A stretch of 32,986 nt of DNA from Leptolinea sp. UBA5203. Lineage in GTDB: Bacteria > Chloroflexota > Anaerolineae > Anaerolineales > Anaerolineaceae. Positions 23,999-32,604 of the stretch are shown here, one piece after another; the first letter of the stretch is position 1, and the number at the start of each line of letters is the position of its first letter. A model generated the notes under the pieces. It did not search any database and was not told where the DNA came from. It saw only the letters and a program-made list of their open reading frames with translations. Position numbers and translations under genes: made by a program. The stretch lies in assembly GCA_002412765.1 (NCBI GenBank), contig DHVR01000077.1:1-32986 (forward strand). Direction: 5' to 3'.

Positions 23999-25486
23999 AT
24001 GAATGTACTATTACTGTATCCAGCTTTTCCAGACACCTTTTGGAGTTTTAAACACGCCTTGCGCTTTGTCCTTAAGCGGGCATCTTCCCCGCCCTTGGGA
24101 TTGGTAACCATTGCCGCCATGCTGCCTTCAGAATGGCAGAAACGCCTGGTGGATGTCAACATCCAGTCCCTCAAACACACTGATTTGGATTGGGCGGATA
24201 TGGTGTTTGTCAGCGCCATGGTAGTGCAGCGCGAATCCGCGCAGGCGTTGATCCATCGCTGCAAAGAAAATAAAAAGCTGGTGGTGGCCGGGGGGCCTTT
24301 ATTTACGGGTGAATATACAGAGTTCCCGGAAGTGGATCACTTTGTGCTGAATGAAGGTGAGATAACCCTGCCTCCCTTCCTGGCAGATTTCGCCCGCGGG
24401 GCAGCCCTGCGGGTGTATCAAACAGAAGACTATGCGGATCTCCACCTGACCCCCACCCCTCAATGGGACCTGGTGGACATGCGCAACTATGATTCGCTGG
24501 GGATTCAGTTCTCCCGCGGATGTCCCTTCAATTGTGATTTCTGTAATGTCACCGCCCTGCTGGGCCATATCCCGCGCGTCAAAACAAGCCAGCAAATCAT
24601 AGCGGAATTGGATGAAATGTACCGTCTGGGCTGGCGGCGCAACGTTTTCTTTGTAGATGATAATTTTATCGGTAATAAAAAAATCCTCAAGGAGGACGTG
24701 CTGCCAGCCTTGATTGCCTGGCGCAAGGGCAAAAAGGGATTCCAGTTTATCACCGAAGCTTCTATCAATTTAGCGGATGATCCGGACCTGATGGATCTGA
24801 TGGTTCAGGCCGGGTTCAAATCCGTCTTTGTGGGCATTGAAACCCCGGATGAAGGCAGTCTGCACGAATGTCATAAAGTGCAAAATAAAGGCCGGGATCT
24901 GGTCTCCAGCGTCAAGACCCTGCAAAGCCGCGGCTTACAGGTGATGGGCGGCTTCATTGTCGGATTTGATAACGATAATCCTTCTATCTTTGAGCGTCAG
25001 ATTCAATTTATTCAACAGAGCGGCATTGTCACTGCCATGGTGGGGCTGCTCCAGGCGCCCTACGGTACGGAATTGTACAGCCGTTTGCTCAAGGAAGGCC
25101 GGATTAAAAAAGAAATGTCCGGGGATAACTCCGATGGAACGACCAACATCATCCCGCGCATGGATGCCAAGGTTCTGCAGCAGGGCTACAGCCGCATCAT
25201 CCGAAGCATCTATTCCGCGCCGCTCTTTTACCAGCGGGTGAAAACCTTTATTGAGAATTACAAGCCGGTCAATACCCAGGTGGATATTCAACTGGCTGAA
25301 ATCTATGCCTTCTTCAGTTCCATCTGGCGTCTGGGAATACTCAGCTCTGATCGAAAATACTACTGGCGCTTGTTCTTCTGGTCACTTTTTCGCCATCCCA
25401 AGCATTTTGCTCTGGCGATTACCTTCACTATTTACGGCTACCATTTTCATAAAGTGATGGAACAGAGCGCATTGAGCGCTGCTTGA
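23999..25486 (+). CDS. B12-binding-domain radical SAM protein with DUF4070-like C-terminus
   Basis: 495 aa. The N-terminal cobalamin-binding-like domain (about 1-130) starts MNVLLLYPAFPDTFW with PPLGLVTIAAMLP. The radical SAM core (about 165-370) has the cluster motif Cys175-x3-Cys179-x2-Cys182 (RGCPFNCDFC), then VDDNFIGN and VFVGIETPDE. The C-terminal 120 residues resemble the DUF4070 region found in this subfamily. Such enzymes do methylations and other difficult C-C or C-H chemistry. HpnP (hopanoid methylase) belongs to this broad group, but no hopanoid genes are here, so I do not assign it. GGGAG precedes the ATG. A 12-bp hairpin follows the gene. Confidence 0.92.
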   Translation: MNVLLLYPAFPDTFWSFKHALRFVLKRASSPPLGLVTIAAMLPSEWQKRLVDVNIQSLKHTDLDWADMVFVSAMVVQRESAQALIHRCKENKKLVVAGGPLFTGEYTEFPEVDHFVLNEGEITLPPFLADFARGAALRVYQTEDYADLHLTPTPQWDLVDMRNYDSLGIQFSRGCPFNCDFCNVTALLGHIPRVKTSQQIIAELDEMYRLGWRRNVFFVDDNFIGNKKILKEDVLPALIAWRKGKKGFQFITEASINLADDPDLMDLMVQAGFKSVFVGIETPDEGSLHECHKVQNKGRDLVSSVKTLQSRGLQVMGGFIVGFDNDNPSIFERQIQFIQQSGIVTAMVGLLQAPYGTELYSRLLKEGRIKKEMSGDNSDGTTNIIPRMDAKVLQQGYSRIIRSIYSAPLFYQRVKTFIENYKPVNTQVDIQLAEIYAFFSSIWRLGILSSDRKYYWRLFFWSLFRHPKHFALAITFTIYGYHFHKVMEQSALSAA

Positions 25487-25516
25487 GCAAGCTGAATATG
25501 TAGAGGGATCTTGAAA

Positions 25517-25550
25517 TCGGACTTGTGAGGTTTTTCCTTCACAAGTCCGA
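25517..25550. terminator. Hairpin after the radical SAM gene
   Basis: Arms TCGGACTTGTGA (25517-25528) and TCACAAGTCCGA (25539-25550) pair perfectly over 12 bp, with a 10-nt loop. It lies 30 nt after the stop but has no downstream U-run, so it is either a weak terminator or a 3'-end stabilising structure. Confidence 0.5.
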
Positions 25551-25637
25551 ATACTAACGGAATTAAAGAGGGTGGCTCATTTTCTATTATTTAAAACCAC
25601 CTTAAAAAACAGTACTTCATTTGAACTTGTTGATGCG

Positions 25638-25643
25638 TATAAT
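25638..25643 (+). promoter_or_regulatory. Candidate -10 of the DUF4097-type gene
   Basis: Perfect TATAAT 30 nt before the ATG at 25674. Its position rules out the longer reading from 25572, whose start would lie upstream of the transcript. No good -35. Confidence 0.4.
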
Positions 25644-25673
25644 TTTTGTAATATAAAGAGAGGGAAAAACAAG

Positions 25674-26579
25674 ATGAAAACAAGAAATTTTTTATATCTA
25701 CTATTAGGAGGAATTGTATTGATGGGCGGACTGGGACTGGGCGGATTACCCTTCCACAGGATTGATGAAGTGAAAACCTATCCTGTAGATCAAATGGATG
25801 ATATTCAGGTGATATTATCAACTTATCCAATTCATGTACTTCAAACGACAGAGGGCAGTGATATAAAATTCCATCTGTCGGGTAGATCCATGCAGCCAGT
25901 AAAACTGGCAGCAGCGTTAAATGGCAAAACACTCCTCGTGGAAAAAAGCCAACCCAATAAATTTGATTTGCCCAATGACCTGGTTTTGGAGATTTTTATC
26001 CCTGAAAATTATCAAAAAAACCTATCCATTGACATCACCACCGGCAAAGCAAAAATAGATTCTCTCCATTTGGCAAGCTTTTCCCTTCATACCACCACCG
26101 GTGGGATGGAAGCAGGCGGTTTAATGGCTGAGAAAATTAACCTGGTTACTTCTACGGGAAATATAAAAATCAATCAATTACAGACCAGAGATTTGGAAAT
26201 CTTTGGTACAACCGGAAATATCAGCGTGGATGATTGTGCACTGGACACTGCAAAAATCGAGACTACTACCGGTGATGTCATTTTACGGGACGCGAGTGGA
26301 AATTTTAATATCGGTACGACAACAGGGAAAGTAATTCTGGACAGTACCGAAATTGAAAATCGGACCGTAGCCATTGGCACTTCAACGGGAAGTATTTCCG
26401 TGCAGCTACCCCGTACTGCGGAATTTTCATTTGAAGCTAAATCCTCGACAGGCAGGCTTAAATCTGATTTTCCTTTTACTACGAATGAAAAGAAACGGAT
26501 GGCAGGGCAAATCGGATCGGGCAGCAGTACGCTTGACCTCCATAGCTCTACCGGAAGTATTACAATTTCAAAGAAATAA
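25674..26579 (+). CDS. DUF4097-type beta-repeat surface protein
   Basis: 301 aa from ATG 25674, which has GAGAGGG about 10 nt upstream; an upstream in-frame start at 25572 would add a non-hydrophobic 34-residue stretch ahead of a good signal/anchor segment. The N-terminus is KTRNFLYLLLGGIVLMGGLG, a signal anchor. The rest is a regular beta array: turns of the form (S/T)TG followed by G, N, D, K, S or R recur about every 19-20 residues from the middle to the C-terminus, ending STGSITISKK. This is the DUF4097 putative adhesin layout, probably a beta-helix outside the cell. Function unknown. Confidence 0.85.
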   Translation: MKTRNFLYLLLGGIVLMGGLGLGGLPFHRIDEVKTYPVDQMDDIQVILSTYPIHVLQTTEGSDIKFHLSGRSMQPVKLAAALNGKTLLVEKSQPNKFDLPNDLVLEIFIPENYQKNLSIDITTGKAKIDSLHLASFSLHTTTGGMEAGGLMAEKINLVTSTGNIKINQLQTRDLEIFGTTGNISVDDCALDTAKIETTTGDVILRDASGNFNIGTTTGKVILDSTEIENRTVAIGTSTGSISVQLPRTAEFSFEAKSSTGRLKSDFPFTTNEKKRMAGQIGSGSSTLDLHSSTGSITISKK

Positions 26580-26630
26580 CCATCCAATCGCAGGGTGAAG
26601 GGTTCGTTGCATTATAAAAATGAACGGCAT

Positions 26631-26677
26631 GATAAAAAATCGGCTATCCGTTTTCTGGATAGCCGATTTATTTATTT
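26631..26677. terminator. Bidirectional terminator
   Basis: A 13-bp perfect stem (26637-26649 with 26657-26669, core ATCGGCTATCC) with loop GTTTTCT. On the plus strand it is followed by ATTTATTTATA, on the minus strand by TTTTTATC. It ends both the DUF4097 gene and the convergent glycosyltransferase gene (stop at 26672). Confidence 0.85.
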
Positions 26678-27406
26678 ATACAGTCCGTTTTTGGCATTGC
26701 GCCGGATGGTGAGAATATCCACCGCCATTTGCCAGGAATCCCGGAAGAGTTTTACCCGGCTGCCGGCAATGTAATACCAGTGGATGGGTACTTCCAGAAT
26801 GGTATAGCCGTGTTCACGGGCGATGTAAAGCACTTCCACATCGAAGGACCAGCCTTCAAAGGTCTGGAGTTTGAAAACCTTTTCTGTCACAGCGGCGGAA
26901 AAACATTTGAACCCGCATTGCGTATCCTGCAGGCCGGGCAGCGCTACCAGGCGCACCAGCGTGTTGAAAATCCGGCCAATTAAATGCCGGTAGGCTGGTT
27001 CATCGTAGCGCACCGCACCGGGTGCTTCACGGGAGGCGATGGCCACATCGAAGCCGGATAAGATGGGGGGAAGAAATTTATTTACCTCTTCAATGGGCAT
27101 GGAAAGGTCCGCATCGCAGATGAAACGGTACTCGCCGATGGCTTTCAACATGCCTTCACGCACCGCCAGACCCTTGCCGCTGGCCGCCAGATGCAGGGCG
27201 TGAATATTGGGATACATTTCAGCGTAGCGTTGTGCAATGAACAACGTATCGTCGTGGCTGCCATTCTCAACGATCAACACTTCGGCTTCGTAGGGCTGGA
27301 TAGCCAGAAAATCAGCGATTTTCTCCAGCGTCTGCGGAAGCCGATGCTCCTCATTATGGGCGGGAATCACAATCGAAAGTAAGGGTTTTTCCAAGCTCAC
27401 CACCAA
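26672..27406 (-). CDS. Family 2 glycosyltransferase, dolichyl/polyprenyl-phosphate glycosyltransferase type
   Basis: 244 aa, a single GT-A catalytic domain without C-terminal membrane helices. N-terminal strand LLSIVIPAHNEEHRLP, VLIVENGSHDDT, the metal-binding ICDADLSMP, and the DPM/ALG5-like segments ASREAPGAVRYDEP and LPGLQDTQCGFKCFSA, then FEGWSFDVEVLYIA and VPIHWYY. It probably transfers a hexose to polyprenyl phosphate for cell-envelope glycans. The first three codons are TTG GTG GTG with no clear SD, so the exact start (27406, 27403 or 27400) is uncertain. It lies 21 nt after the small gene upstream and is probably co-transcribed with it. Confidence 0.9.
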   Translation of the reverse strand: MVVSLEKPLLSIVIPAHNEEHRLPQTLEKIADFLAIQPYEAEVLIVENGSHDDTLFIAQRYAEMYPNIHALHLAASGKGLAVREGMLKAIGEYRFICDADLSMPIEEVNKFLPPILSGFDVAIASREAPGAVRYDEPAYRHLIGRIFNTLVRLVALPGLQDTQCGFKCFSAAVTEKVFKLQTFEGWSFDVEVLYIAREHGYTILEVPIHWYYIAGSRVKLFRDSWQMAVDILTIRRNAKNGLYK

Positions 27407-27427
27407 AAACAGTAATGGTCCAGGGCG

Positions 27428-27739
27428 TTAGAACAGCGGCGCCAGTTCCGGATCATCCTGTCGGGAATTTGTATCTTTTACACCGATGTAGACATCTCCG
27501 TTCTCTGAAAAAAGGGAGAGCTTTTGATTTAGAAAGAAGGTGCTTGCCAAAAAGGGTTTGCGATTTCCGGTATAGAAATGTTTGCCGCTTTGCAGCTGCT
27601 CCACCAGAGCTTCGCGCGTCATCAGAACGAAATCGGCATAGGTTGGGCCGCGGCGCAGATACACCCGCACCAGGGAGATCAATTTATCCGGCGCATAACG
27701 AACCGCTTCAATGACGCCATCCACATTTTGCTTTGCCAT
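27428..27739 (-). CDS. Small uncharacterised protein (103 aa)
   Basis: ATG 27739 is chosen because AGGA lies 5 nt upstream; a longer reading from 27778 has no SD. The sequence is soluble and mixed alpha/beta: MAKQNVDGVIEAVRYAPD, KLISLVRVYLRRGPTYADF, TREALVEQLQSGKHFYTGN, then strands (FLNQKLSLFSENGDVYIG). No family recognised. It shares a transcript direction and a 21-nt gap with the glycosyltransferase, but the content gives no link to glycan work. Confidence 0.65.
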   Translation of the reverse strand: MAKQNVDGVIEAVRYAPDKLISLVRVYLRRGPTYADFVLMTREALVEQLQSGKHFYTGNRKPFLASTFFLNQKLSLFSENGDVYIGVKDTNSRQDDPELAPLF

Positions 27740-28139
27740 AGGTATCCTTGGGCTTGCCTGAATGGGTACAGGAACCATTGTCTATTTTATCAGGGTTTGT
27801 CCAGTTTTCAATGTGTTGAGATGGATTGGGGAATCAATTGGGGTGTGGAATGGCAAAGAAAATTTAAAATGGTGATGTGCTCATTAGTTGCACCACAGAA
27901 AGTGATTTTTCTACTAGTTGAACACAAACCAGTTGAATAAAACGCAACAAATTGTTCTGCTAGAAGGTTGCAGAAGCATTCTTTAACCTTGGTTTTGCCT
28001 TACCTCTAATTTCATCCTCGGGGTATATTTTCAAGTCGTTTTTTTGATTCTCTTTCCTTACAGCATGTGTATAATACCCATAATTCACTTTGGAATTCTT
28101 TGCTGAAATTATGATAGATGGTTGGCGATTGGAGGTCGT
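27740..28139. promoter_or_regulatory. 400-bp gap with the promoter of the large lipoprotein gene
   Basis: No gene supported. A perfect TATAAT (28070-28075) lies 65 nt before the lipoprotein ATG, with no good -35 at 16-18 nt (TTGATT at 28044 is 20 nt away). AGTTGMA-like words recur near 27887, 27915 and 27931 and might be binding sites. The gap is divergent between the small minus-strand gene and the plus-strand lipoprotein gene. Confidence 0.4.
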
Positions 28140-29696
28140 ATGAAATCAAGCGCAAAAGTTGGCATTGTTCTTATTCTCATTCTTAGTTTTCTCAGTATAA
28201 GCTGCGGGGTGGGCAGCTTCTTAGGTTCCGAGGAACAACCTGCGGAAGTTCAATCCACGAAACCTATTAAGATGCCCAAACCATCAAATACATCCACGCC
28301 ACTGGCTACTGCCACTCTGGAGGAAATTCCCATCTCCTCTTCCACAGGCTACACCATCCCAGCCGGAGAATTTTCACTGGATTCTCAGGAATCCTGCGCA
28401 ACAGACGTCAGTATCAGTGATATTAATGACAAAATGTTTACGACCAGTGGGACGCTTTCCATGCGCAATAATGAATTCGTTTTATGGTGCCCTGGAGCCA
28501 GGCACACCTGGTTGGGTTCCCTGAGCTATGAAGGGTATACCTTTGCCAGCGACGATGCAGATCCACTGATTTTTACCATAGATAATCTGGGCAACTATAC
28601 CTATGTCTCGGGGAAGGGCCAGGTGATGCATGGCAACGAAGTTGTCAATCTGCCGCAAGGCGGTGTGGATTTCTCACGGTTGTTGTTTGCGGATGGCTTC
28701 GACGACAATGCCAATCAATGGCCGATCGGTGAAGTAAAAGGCGCATACTGGAACGGATCTCGTGATCTGGAGGATGGCACTTTCATCTGGGACGGGGTTT
28801 CAGAAATGGATATGTATTCTTATGTTTATCCAGACCGTGAAGAACTCCTAGAACAAGTTGCCAATGTCCAGGTATCCACCAAGGTGAGGTTGACGGAACC
28901 TGATATGGATGGGTATTTTGGTCTCATGATCAGGGAATATGAGACTGAGACCACGAATGAATTTTATGCTTTCGCTCTGGATGCCAGCGGCGAATGGTAC
29001 ACCTTCTGGTTATATACCAACGATGAATGGATTAGCCTGATTGATTGGACAGAAATCGACGTTGACCTGAGTGAATGGACCCAAATGACCGTCCAGGCTG
29101 TTGGCAGTCATTTTAGCTTATTCATAAATGGATCGCTGATTGATGAGGTGGATGACGGCACTATTGCCAGTGGGGTAAATGGGATGTTAGTTGGAGTTCA
29201 CGAGAGCGATAAAAAGATCAAGGTTCAGTATGATGATTATGTGGTGCGTGTGGCCGATAACGTCCCGGATGAACTGCTTGTCAAGGCGCCACCTGCTTCC
29301 ACGGAAGAGGCTTTAGCTGAAGAAGAAGCCGTATTCGGTGGAACGCGCGCCTGGAGCCTGCCCCTTTATCCGGACGCTGTATACATGATCAGCGATCAGG
29401 ATGGAGATGCTGAATGGGATGCAATCGTGAATAAGCATGCCCGTAATTTGGCGATCGAGCCGCCGTATTATTATGAGTTTTTCGAACTACCCACCGTACG
29501 CCGTTATGATGAAGTTCGTACCTTTTATATTGAAAAACTACAAGCATTGGGATATAAACTGGGCGCTGATTTACAAGGGGATGCGGAAATTTATGTGATG
29601 ACTTTTGTAAACACGTCCGCCAGTCCGCAGAAAAAGGTTATCATCCAGTTTTGGCGAGCAGACAGTATTGTTTTGATTATCTATAAAAATCCGTAA
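28140..29696 (+). CDS. Large lipoprotein with lectin/DUF1080-like domain
   Basis: 518 aa from ATG 28140, with GGAGG at 28131-28135; an in-frame TTG at 28122 lies upstream of that SD and is not used. Signal peptide with lipobox LSISC (Cys22), then a Pro/Thr/Ser linker (about 25-70). A small strand-rich part (about 75-185) precedes a jelly-roll-like domain (about 190-390: LLFADGFDDNANQW, VSTKVRLTEPDMDGYFGLMI, GSHFSLFINGSLIDEV, VQYDDYVVR) that resembles LamG/DUF1080 carbohydrate-binding folds. The last about 100 residues form a separate unit (SLPLYPDAVYMISDQ, TVRRYDEVRTFYIEKLQALGY). Surface sugar binding is a reasonable guess, not proven. A terminator follows. Confidence 0.82.
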   Translation: MKSSAKVGIVLILILSFLSISCGVGSFLGSEEQPAEVQSTKPIKMPKPSNTSTPLATATLEEIPISSSTGYTIPAGEFSLDSQESCATDVSISDINDKMFTTSGTLSMRNNEFVLWCPGARHTWLGSLSYEGYTFASDDADPLIFTIDNLGNYTYVSGKGQVMHGNEVVNLPQGGVDFSRLLFADGFDDNANQWPIGEVKGAYWNGSRDLEDGTFIWDGVSEMDMYSYVYPDREELLEQVANVQVSTKVRLTEPDMDGYFGLMIREYETETTNEFYAFALDASGEWYTFWLYTNDEWISLIDWTEIDVDLSEWTQMTVQAVGSHFSLFINGSLIDEVDDGTIASGVNGMLVGVHESDKKIKVQYDDYVVRVADNVPDELLVKAPPASTEEALAEEEAVFGGTRAWSLPLYPDAVYMISDQDGDAEWDAIVNKHARNLAIEPPYYYEFFELPTVRRYDEVRTFYIEKLQALGYKLGADLQGDAEIYVMTFVNTSASPQKKVIIQFWRADSIVLIIYKNP

Positions 29697-29722
29697 ACCC
29701 GGACATTTTGTTTGTAGGTGAG

Positions 29723-29755
29723 ATGGGCAGCCAATGGGTTGCCCATTTTGTTTTA
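29723..29755 (+). terminator. Intrinsic terminator of the large lipoprotein gene
   Basis: 10-bp stem ATGGGCAGCC / GGTTGCCCAT (one G-U), loop AATG, followed by TTTGTTTTATC. It starts 26 nt after the stop codon. Confidence 0.85.
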
Positions 29756-29795
29756 TCAATGCGGATAATTCACTCTCTTTTTCCCTGTGAAAAGA

Positions 29796-29801
29796 TATAG
29801 T
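29796..29801 (+). promoter_or_regulatory. Candidate -10 of the second ECF sigma operon
   Basis: TATAGT 31 nt before the sigma start, after the lipoprotein terminator. No clear -35 of either the housekeeping or the ECF (GGAAC) type. Confidence 0.3.
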
Positions 29802-29832
29802 TAATAGAGAATTCTCCAGATGAGGGCCATGC

Positions 29833-30417
29833 ATGGAAGAAAAAAGTGCTATTACTCGCTTACAGACAGGTGATATTACCGGATTGGAGTTTCTGGTCAG
29901 GCAATATCAGGTCAAAGCCGTATATGCTGCTTATTTGATCCTTCAGGATCGCGCCCTGGCCGAAGAAGTGGTCCAAAACGCTTTTTTGAAAGTGGTCGAT
30001 AAAATCCATCTTTATGATGATGGGCGGCCTTTTGCGCCCTGGTTTTTCCGCATCGTCAGCAATGATGCATTAAAAATGGCCAGGGCGCAGAACCGGCTGC
30101 AAAGTCTGGAGGAAGAAGCAGTTGATGTTTCCCATTCACTCGCCATTTTCCTGATTGATCCCCAACCGCATCTGGAAAGCCAGGCGGAAACCCGTGAAAC
30201 GGTACAGGATCTTCGCCGGGCCATGCTGCTGCTTTCGCCTGAACAACGGGCGGTTGTAGTGATGCGCTACTATCTACAGATGGGCGAAAAGGAAATGGCA
30301 GGTAAGCTGGAGAAACCCATAAGTACGGTGAAATGGTGGCTGCGTACAGCCCGAAAACAATTGGGCAGGACGATAAATCCCGACAGCCATCCGGCCAGTG
30401 ACAGGAGGCTTAAATGA
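29833..30417 (+). CDS. ECF-type RNA polymerase sigma factor (second)
   Basis: 194 aa. Region 2 is at about 20-90 (FLVRQYQVKAVYAAYLIL, LAEEVVQNAFLKVVDKIHL, FAPWFFRIVSNDALKMAR). Region 4 is at about 125-180 (LLSPEQRAVVVMRYYLQMGEKEMA, ISTVKWWLRTARKQLG). GAGGG stands 6 nt before the ATG. Its stop overlaps the start of the membrane protein behind it (ATGA, 30414-30417), the same arrangement as the sigma/anti-sigma pair at 12438-14430 though the sequences differ. Confidence 0.93.
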   Translation: MEEKSAITRLQTGDITGLEFLVRQYQVKAVYAAYLILQDRALAEEVVQNAFLKVVDKIHLYDDGRPFAPWFFRIVSNDALKMARAQNRLQSLEEEAVDVSHSLAIFLIDPQPHLESQAETRETVQDLRRAMLLLSPEQRAVVVMRYYLQMGEKEMAGKLEKPISTVKWWLRTARKQLGRTINPDSHPASDRRLK

Positions 30418-32273
30418 ATAAACAGAAAATCCAAACTCTGCTGCATGAATTAGCAGAAAAGGAATTCCAGCCTCAATCCATTGATCTTTGGCCAGACCTG
30501 AAGCAAATCCTTGTGACGAGAAATAGCCTATATGGAAAACAAGGAGAAATCAAGATGAATCACAACAATAAGATCAATCGTTCCATACAATGGGGTCTGA
30601 CAGCGGGTCTGTTGGTGATAGGATTTTGCACTTTTCTGTTTGCCACACCCCAGGGGAAAGTACTTGCCCAGAATATTGTAGAATTCTTCACCCGCAGTGA
30701 AAGCAACCAAAAGACGGTCCCCACGCTGGCGGCAACATTGCAGTCCCAACCGGCTGAACTGATTGCCACTGCCCTGCCGGCAGGTTCGGCAGGTGCCGGG
30801 CAAGCGGAAGGCTGCGGTACAATGACCTCGCCGCGCTGTACAATTGCGGAGGTTCAGGCGTTAGTAGAATTTGAGATTCAGGGCTTTCAGCAGCCCCCCG
30901 AAGGCATGAAATTTATGGGCGCCAACACGCTAGCCGATGGCGTCCTGATGCAGTATCTCGGGACTGAAAATCAAGGATTAGTTTATCTTATTGAGCAAAC
31001 CATCCAGGAGGGTCATGAGGATACCTGGAAAATTGGAAAAGACGCCACAGTGGAGAGAGTGATGGTCAATCAACTGCCTGCCGATTATGTTGTAGGGGCT
31101 TGGTCAGGATTGGGCATCCCCGATGAGGAGCTCACCTGGGATGATAGTTTTACCCCCTATTCACTGCGCTGGCAAGCGGCAGGCATCCAATTCACTTTGA
31201 TGGGTTTCCCTGCCAAAACAGATACTGGTCCGCTGTTGAATCGAGAATTTCTCCTCGATTTAGCCGAAACCGTAGGGGCGGTATCCAACATGGAACCCCC
31301 GATAGGTGTTGCGGATTCTCTTGACCTGGCGGATGCGGAGTCCCAGGCTGGGTTTGATTTTATCGAATCCGATTGGATTCCAGCTGGATTGTCCCTGAAA
31401 AAGACAGTCTACAACAGTCCGCACAACGCCATTTGCCAGTATTATTTCGCGCCCATGGATGACCCAACTTTTCCTCCGCTGGTGATTGCACAAACCATGC
31501 AGCCTCTGCCAACTCTGGATGAAATGCAAAGCAAGATGTTTTTCGACGGCGTACAAGTTGAAATCTATCTGGAACAGGAAAGTATACCCATCCACGGCGC
31601 GGACGAAGGGACAGGGCAATTCATAAGCACCGGCATACAAATTGATGCACTATGCGGTGGTGATCCGATCTCTTCCAATCGGGTTTTATTGTGGGAGCAA
31701 AATGGACGAAGTTTTGCCCTCTTCACAAAATTAAATTCCAATGTCGGCGGTTCTTTCGTGAGTAGAATGGAAATGCAGCGCCTTGCGCAAAGCCTAAACG
31801 GTGTATCCAATGCCAATCAACCTGCCTCGCCTGACCCTGAAAGGCTGCTCTCTTTAGACGAGGCGCAATCGCTTACCGATTTTCCCATCCAGCAGCCGGA
31901 TGTGATGCTTTCCAATGTGCATTTTGATCACATGTCGTTTGGCGCCTTCTTTGGCTGGCCGTCAAGAGTTTCAACGTACTACGCCGGGGATCCGACGGGT
32001 GACGGCCGCACCTATCATGTATTGATTTTCCAGACCGATAAATCAGAATCCTCATTGGATGAGTTGCGCCTGGCAGGTGGATTTCATGATGTCGTCGTCA
32101 AAGGCAATCCAGGCCTGTATCAAGCGCAATGTTTTGATCTGCCGTTCTATGGGAATATCTGTAATCAGTATTTGACCTGGTTTGAAGGCCAGACGCAATT
32201 TGACATAGAAACATTCTTCCCGGCCATTGTGCCTGAAGAAACCATTCTTGAAATCGCTGAAAGCATGAAATAG
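30414..32273 (+). CDS. Membrane anti-sigma-like protein with three repeated extracytoplasmic units
   Basis: 619 aa. The N-terminal cytoplasmic part (about 1-57) begins KQKIQTLLHELAEKEFQ; the membrane helix is at about 58-77 (IQWGLTAGLLVIGFCTFLFA), followed by TPQGKVLAQNIVEFF, which parallels SGPQNVLAAVKSWL in the other anti-sigma. The large outer part contains three similar starts: EVQALVEFEIQGFQQPPEG (about 144), DAESQAGFDFIESDWIPAG (about 305) and DEAQSLTDFPIQQPDVMLS (about 481). Each opens a unit of 140-180 residues resembling DUF4367-type sensor domains. It probably holds the sigma factor until an envelope signal arrives. Signal unknown. Confidence 0.8.
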   Translation: MNKQKIQTLLHELAEKEFQPQSIDLWPDLKQILVTRNSLYGKQGEIKMNHNNKINRSIQWGLTAGLLVIGFCTFLFATPQGKVLAQNIVEFFTRSESNQKTVPTLAATLQSQPAELIATALPAGSAGAGQAEGCGTMTSPRCTIAEVQALVEFEIQGFQQPPEGMKFMGANTLADGVLMQYLGTENQGLVYLIEQTIQEGHEDTWKIGKDATVERVMVNQLPADYVVGAWSGLGIPDEELTWDDSFTPYSLRWQAAGIQFTLMGFPAKTDTGPLLNREFLLDLAETVGAVSNMEPPIGVADSLDLADAESQAGFDFIESDWIPAGLSLKKTVYNSPHNAICQYYFAPMDDPTFPPLVIAQTMQPLPTLDEMQSKMFFDGVQVEIYLEQESIPIHGADEGTGQFISTGIQIDALCGGDPISSNRVLLWEQNGRSFALFTKLNSNVGGSFVSRMEMQRLAQSLNGVSNANQPASPDPERLLSLDEAQSLTDFPIQQPDVMLSNVHFDHMSFGAFFGWPSRVSTYYAGDPTGDGRTYHVLIFQTDKSESSLDELRLAGGFHDVVVKGNPGLYQAQCFDLPFYGNICNQYLTWFEGQTQFDIETFFPAIVPEETILEIAESMK

Positions 32274-32406
32274 GTAAACAAGCACCCGGTATCAAAAAGC
32301 AGTCTTCTAGGAAACAATGGAGATAGATATTCTTTGTCAACCATCTGCAAGTTTTCTTGAGAAGGAATAACGTTAGAGTCGCGGTTTTCTTCGCGATATC
32401 ACACAC

Positions 32407-32446
32407 AAACCTGTAGGGAAGCGGCATGCCGCTTCTCTATAGGTTT
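32407..32446. repeat. Long REP-like palindrome
   Basis: Arms 32407-32426 and 32427-32446 pair over 20 bp with two G-U wobbles and no spacer; the core is GAAGCGGCATGCCGCTTC. The GTAGGG near its outer end matches the flank of the inverted repeat at 11949. It lies about 130 nt after the anti-sigma stop and has no U-run, so it is not a typical terminator. Confidence 0.7.
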
Positions 32447-32462
32447 CAGGTGTCATTCTAGT

Positions 32463-32491
32463 CGTAGAATGCATTGGCAATGCATCCTACG
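32463..32491. repeat. Second palindrome, CGTAG...CTACG
   Basis: Arms 32463-32476 and 32478-32491 match over 13 of 14 positions around one central base (core TGCATTGGCAATGCA). It begins and ends with CGTAG/CTACG, resembling the GTAGGG-bordered elements. Confidence 0.6.
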
Positions 32492-32514
32492 CAAGTTGGG
32501 AAGATTTTTCAAGT

Positions 32515-32578
32515 GGTAAACACCGCCCGATCATGGCAGGTAAACACCGGGCGGGGTCTCGACAAGCTCGACCAACGA
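32515..32578. repeat. Mixed direct and inverted repeat region before the tandem array
   Basis: The 11-mer GGTAAACACCG occurs at 32515-32525 and 32539-32549. CCGCCCG (32523-32529) pairs with CGGGCGG (32548-32554). It is followed by GGTCTCGACAAGCTCGACC (32555-32573), an imperfect palindrome of the intergenic REP type seen in many bacteria. Confidence 0.5.
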
Positions 32579-32604
32579 AGTGTCAAAGAAAATAAACTGC
32601 CACC

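Noticed and set aside
23999..25486. Hopanoid C-2 methylase HpnP
   Set aside because: The subfamily is similar, but no hopanoid gene is nearby and the motifs seen are shared by many DUF4070 radical SAM proteins.
27821..27940. 40-codon frame in the gap before the large lipoprotein
   Set aside because: No SD, low complexity and no neighbour logic.
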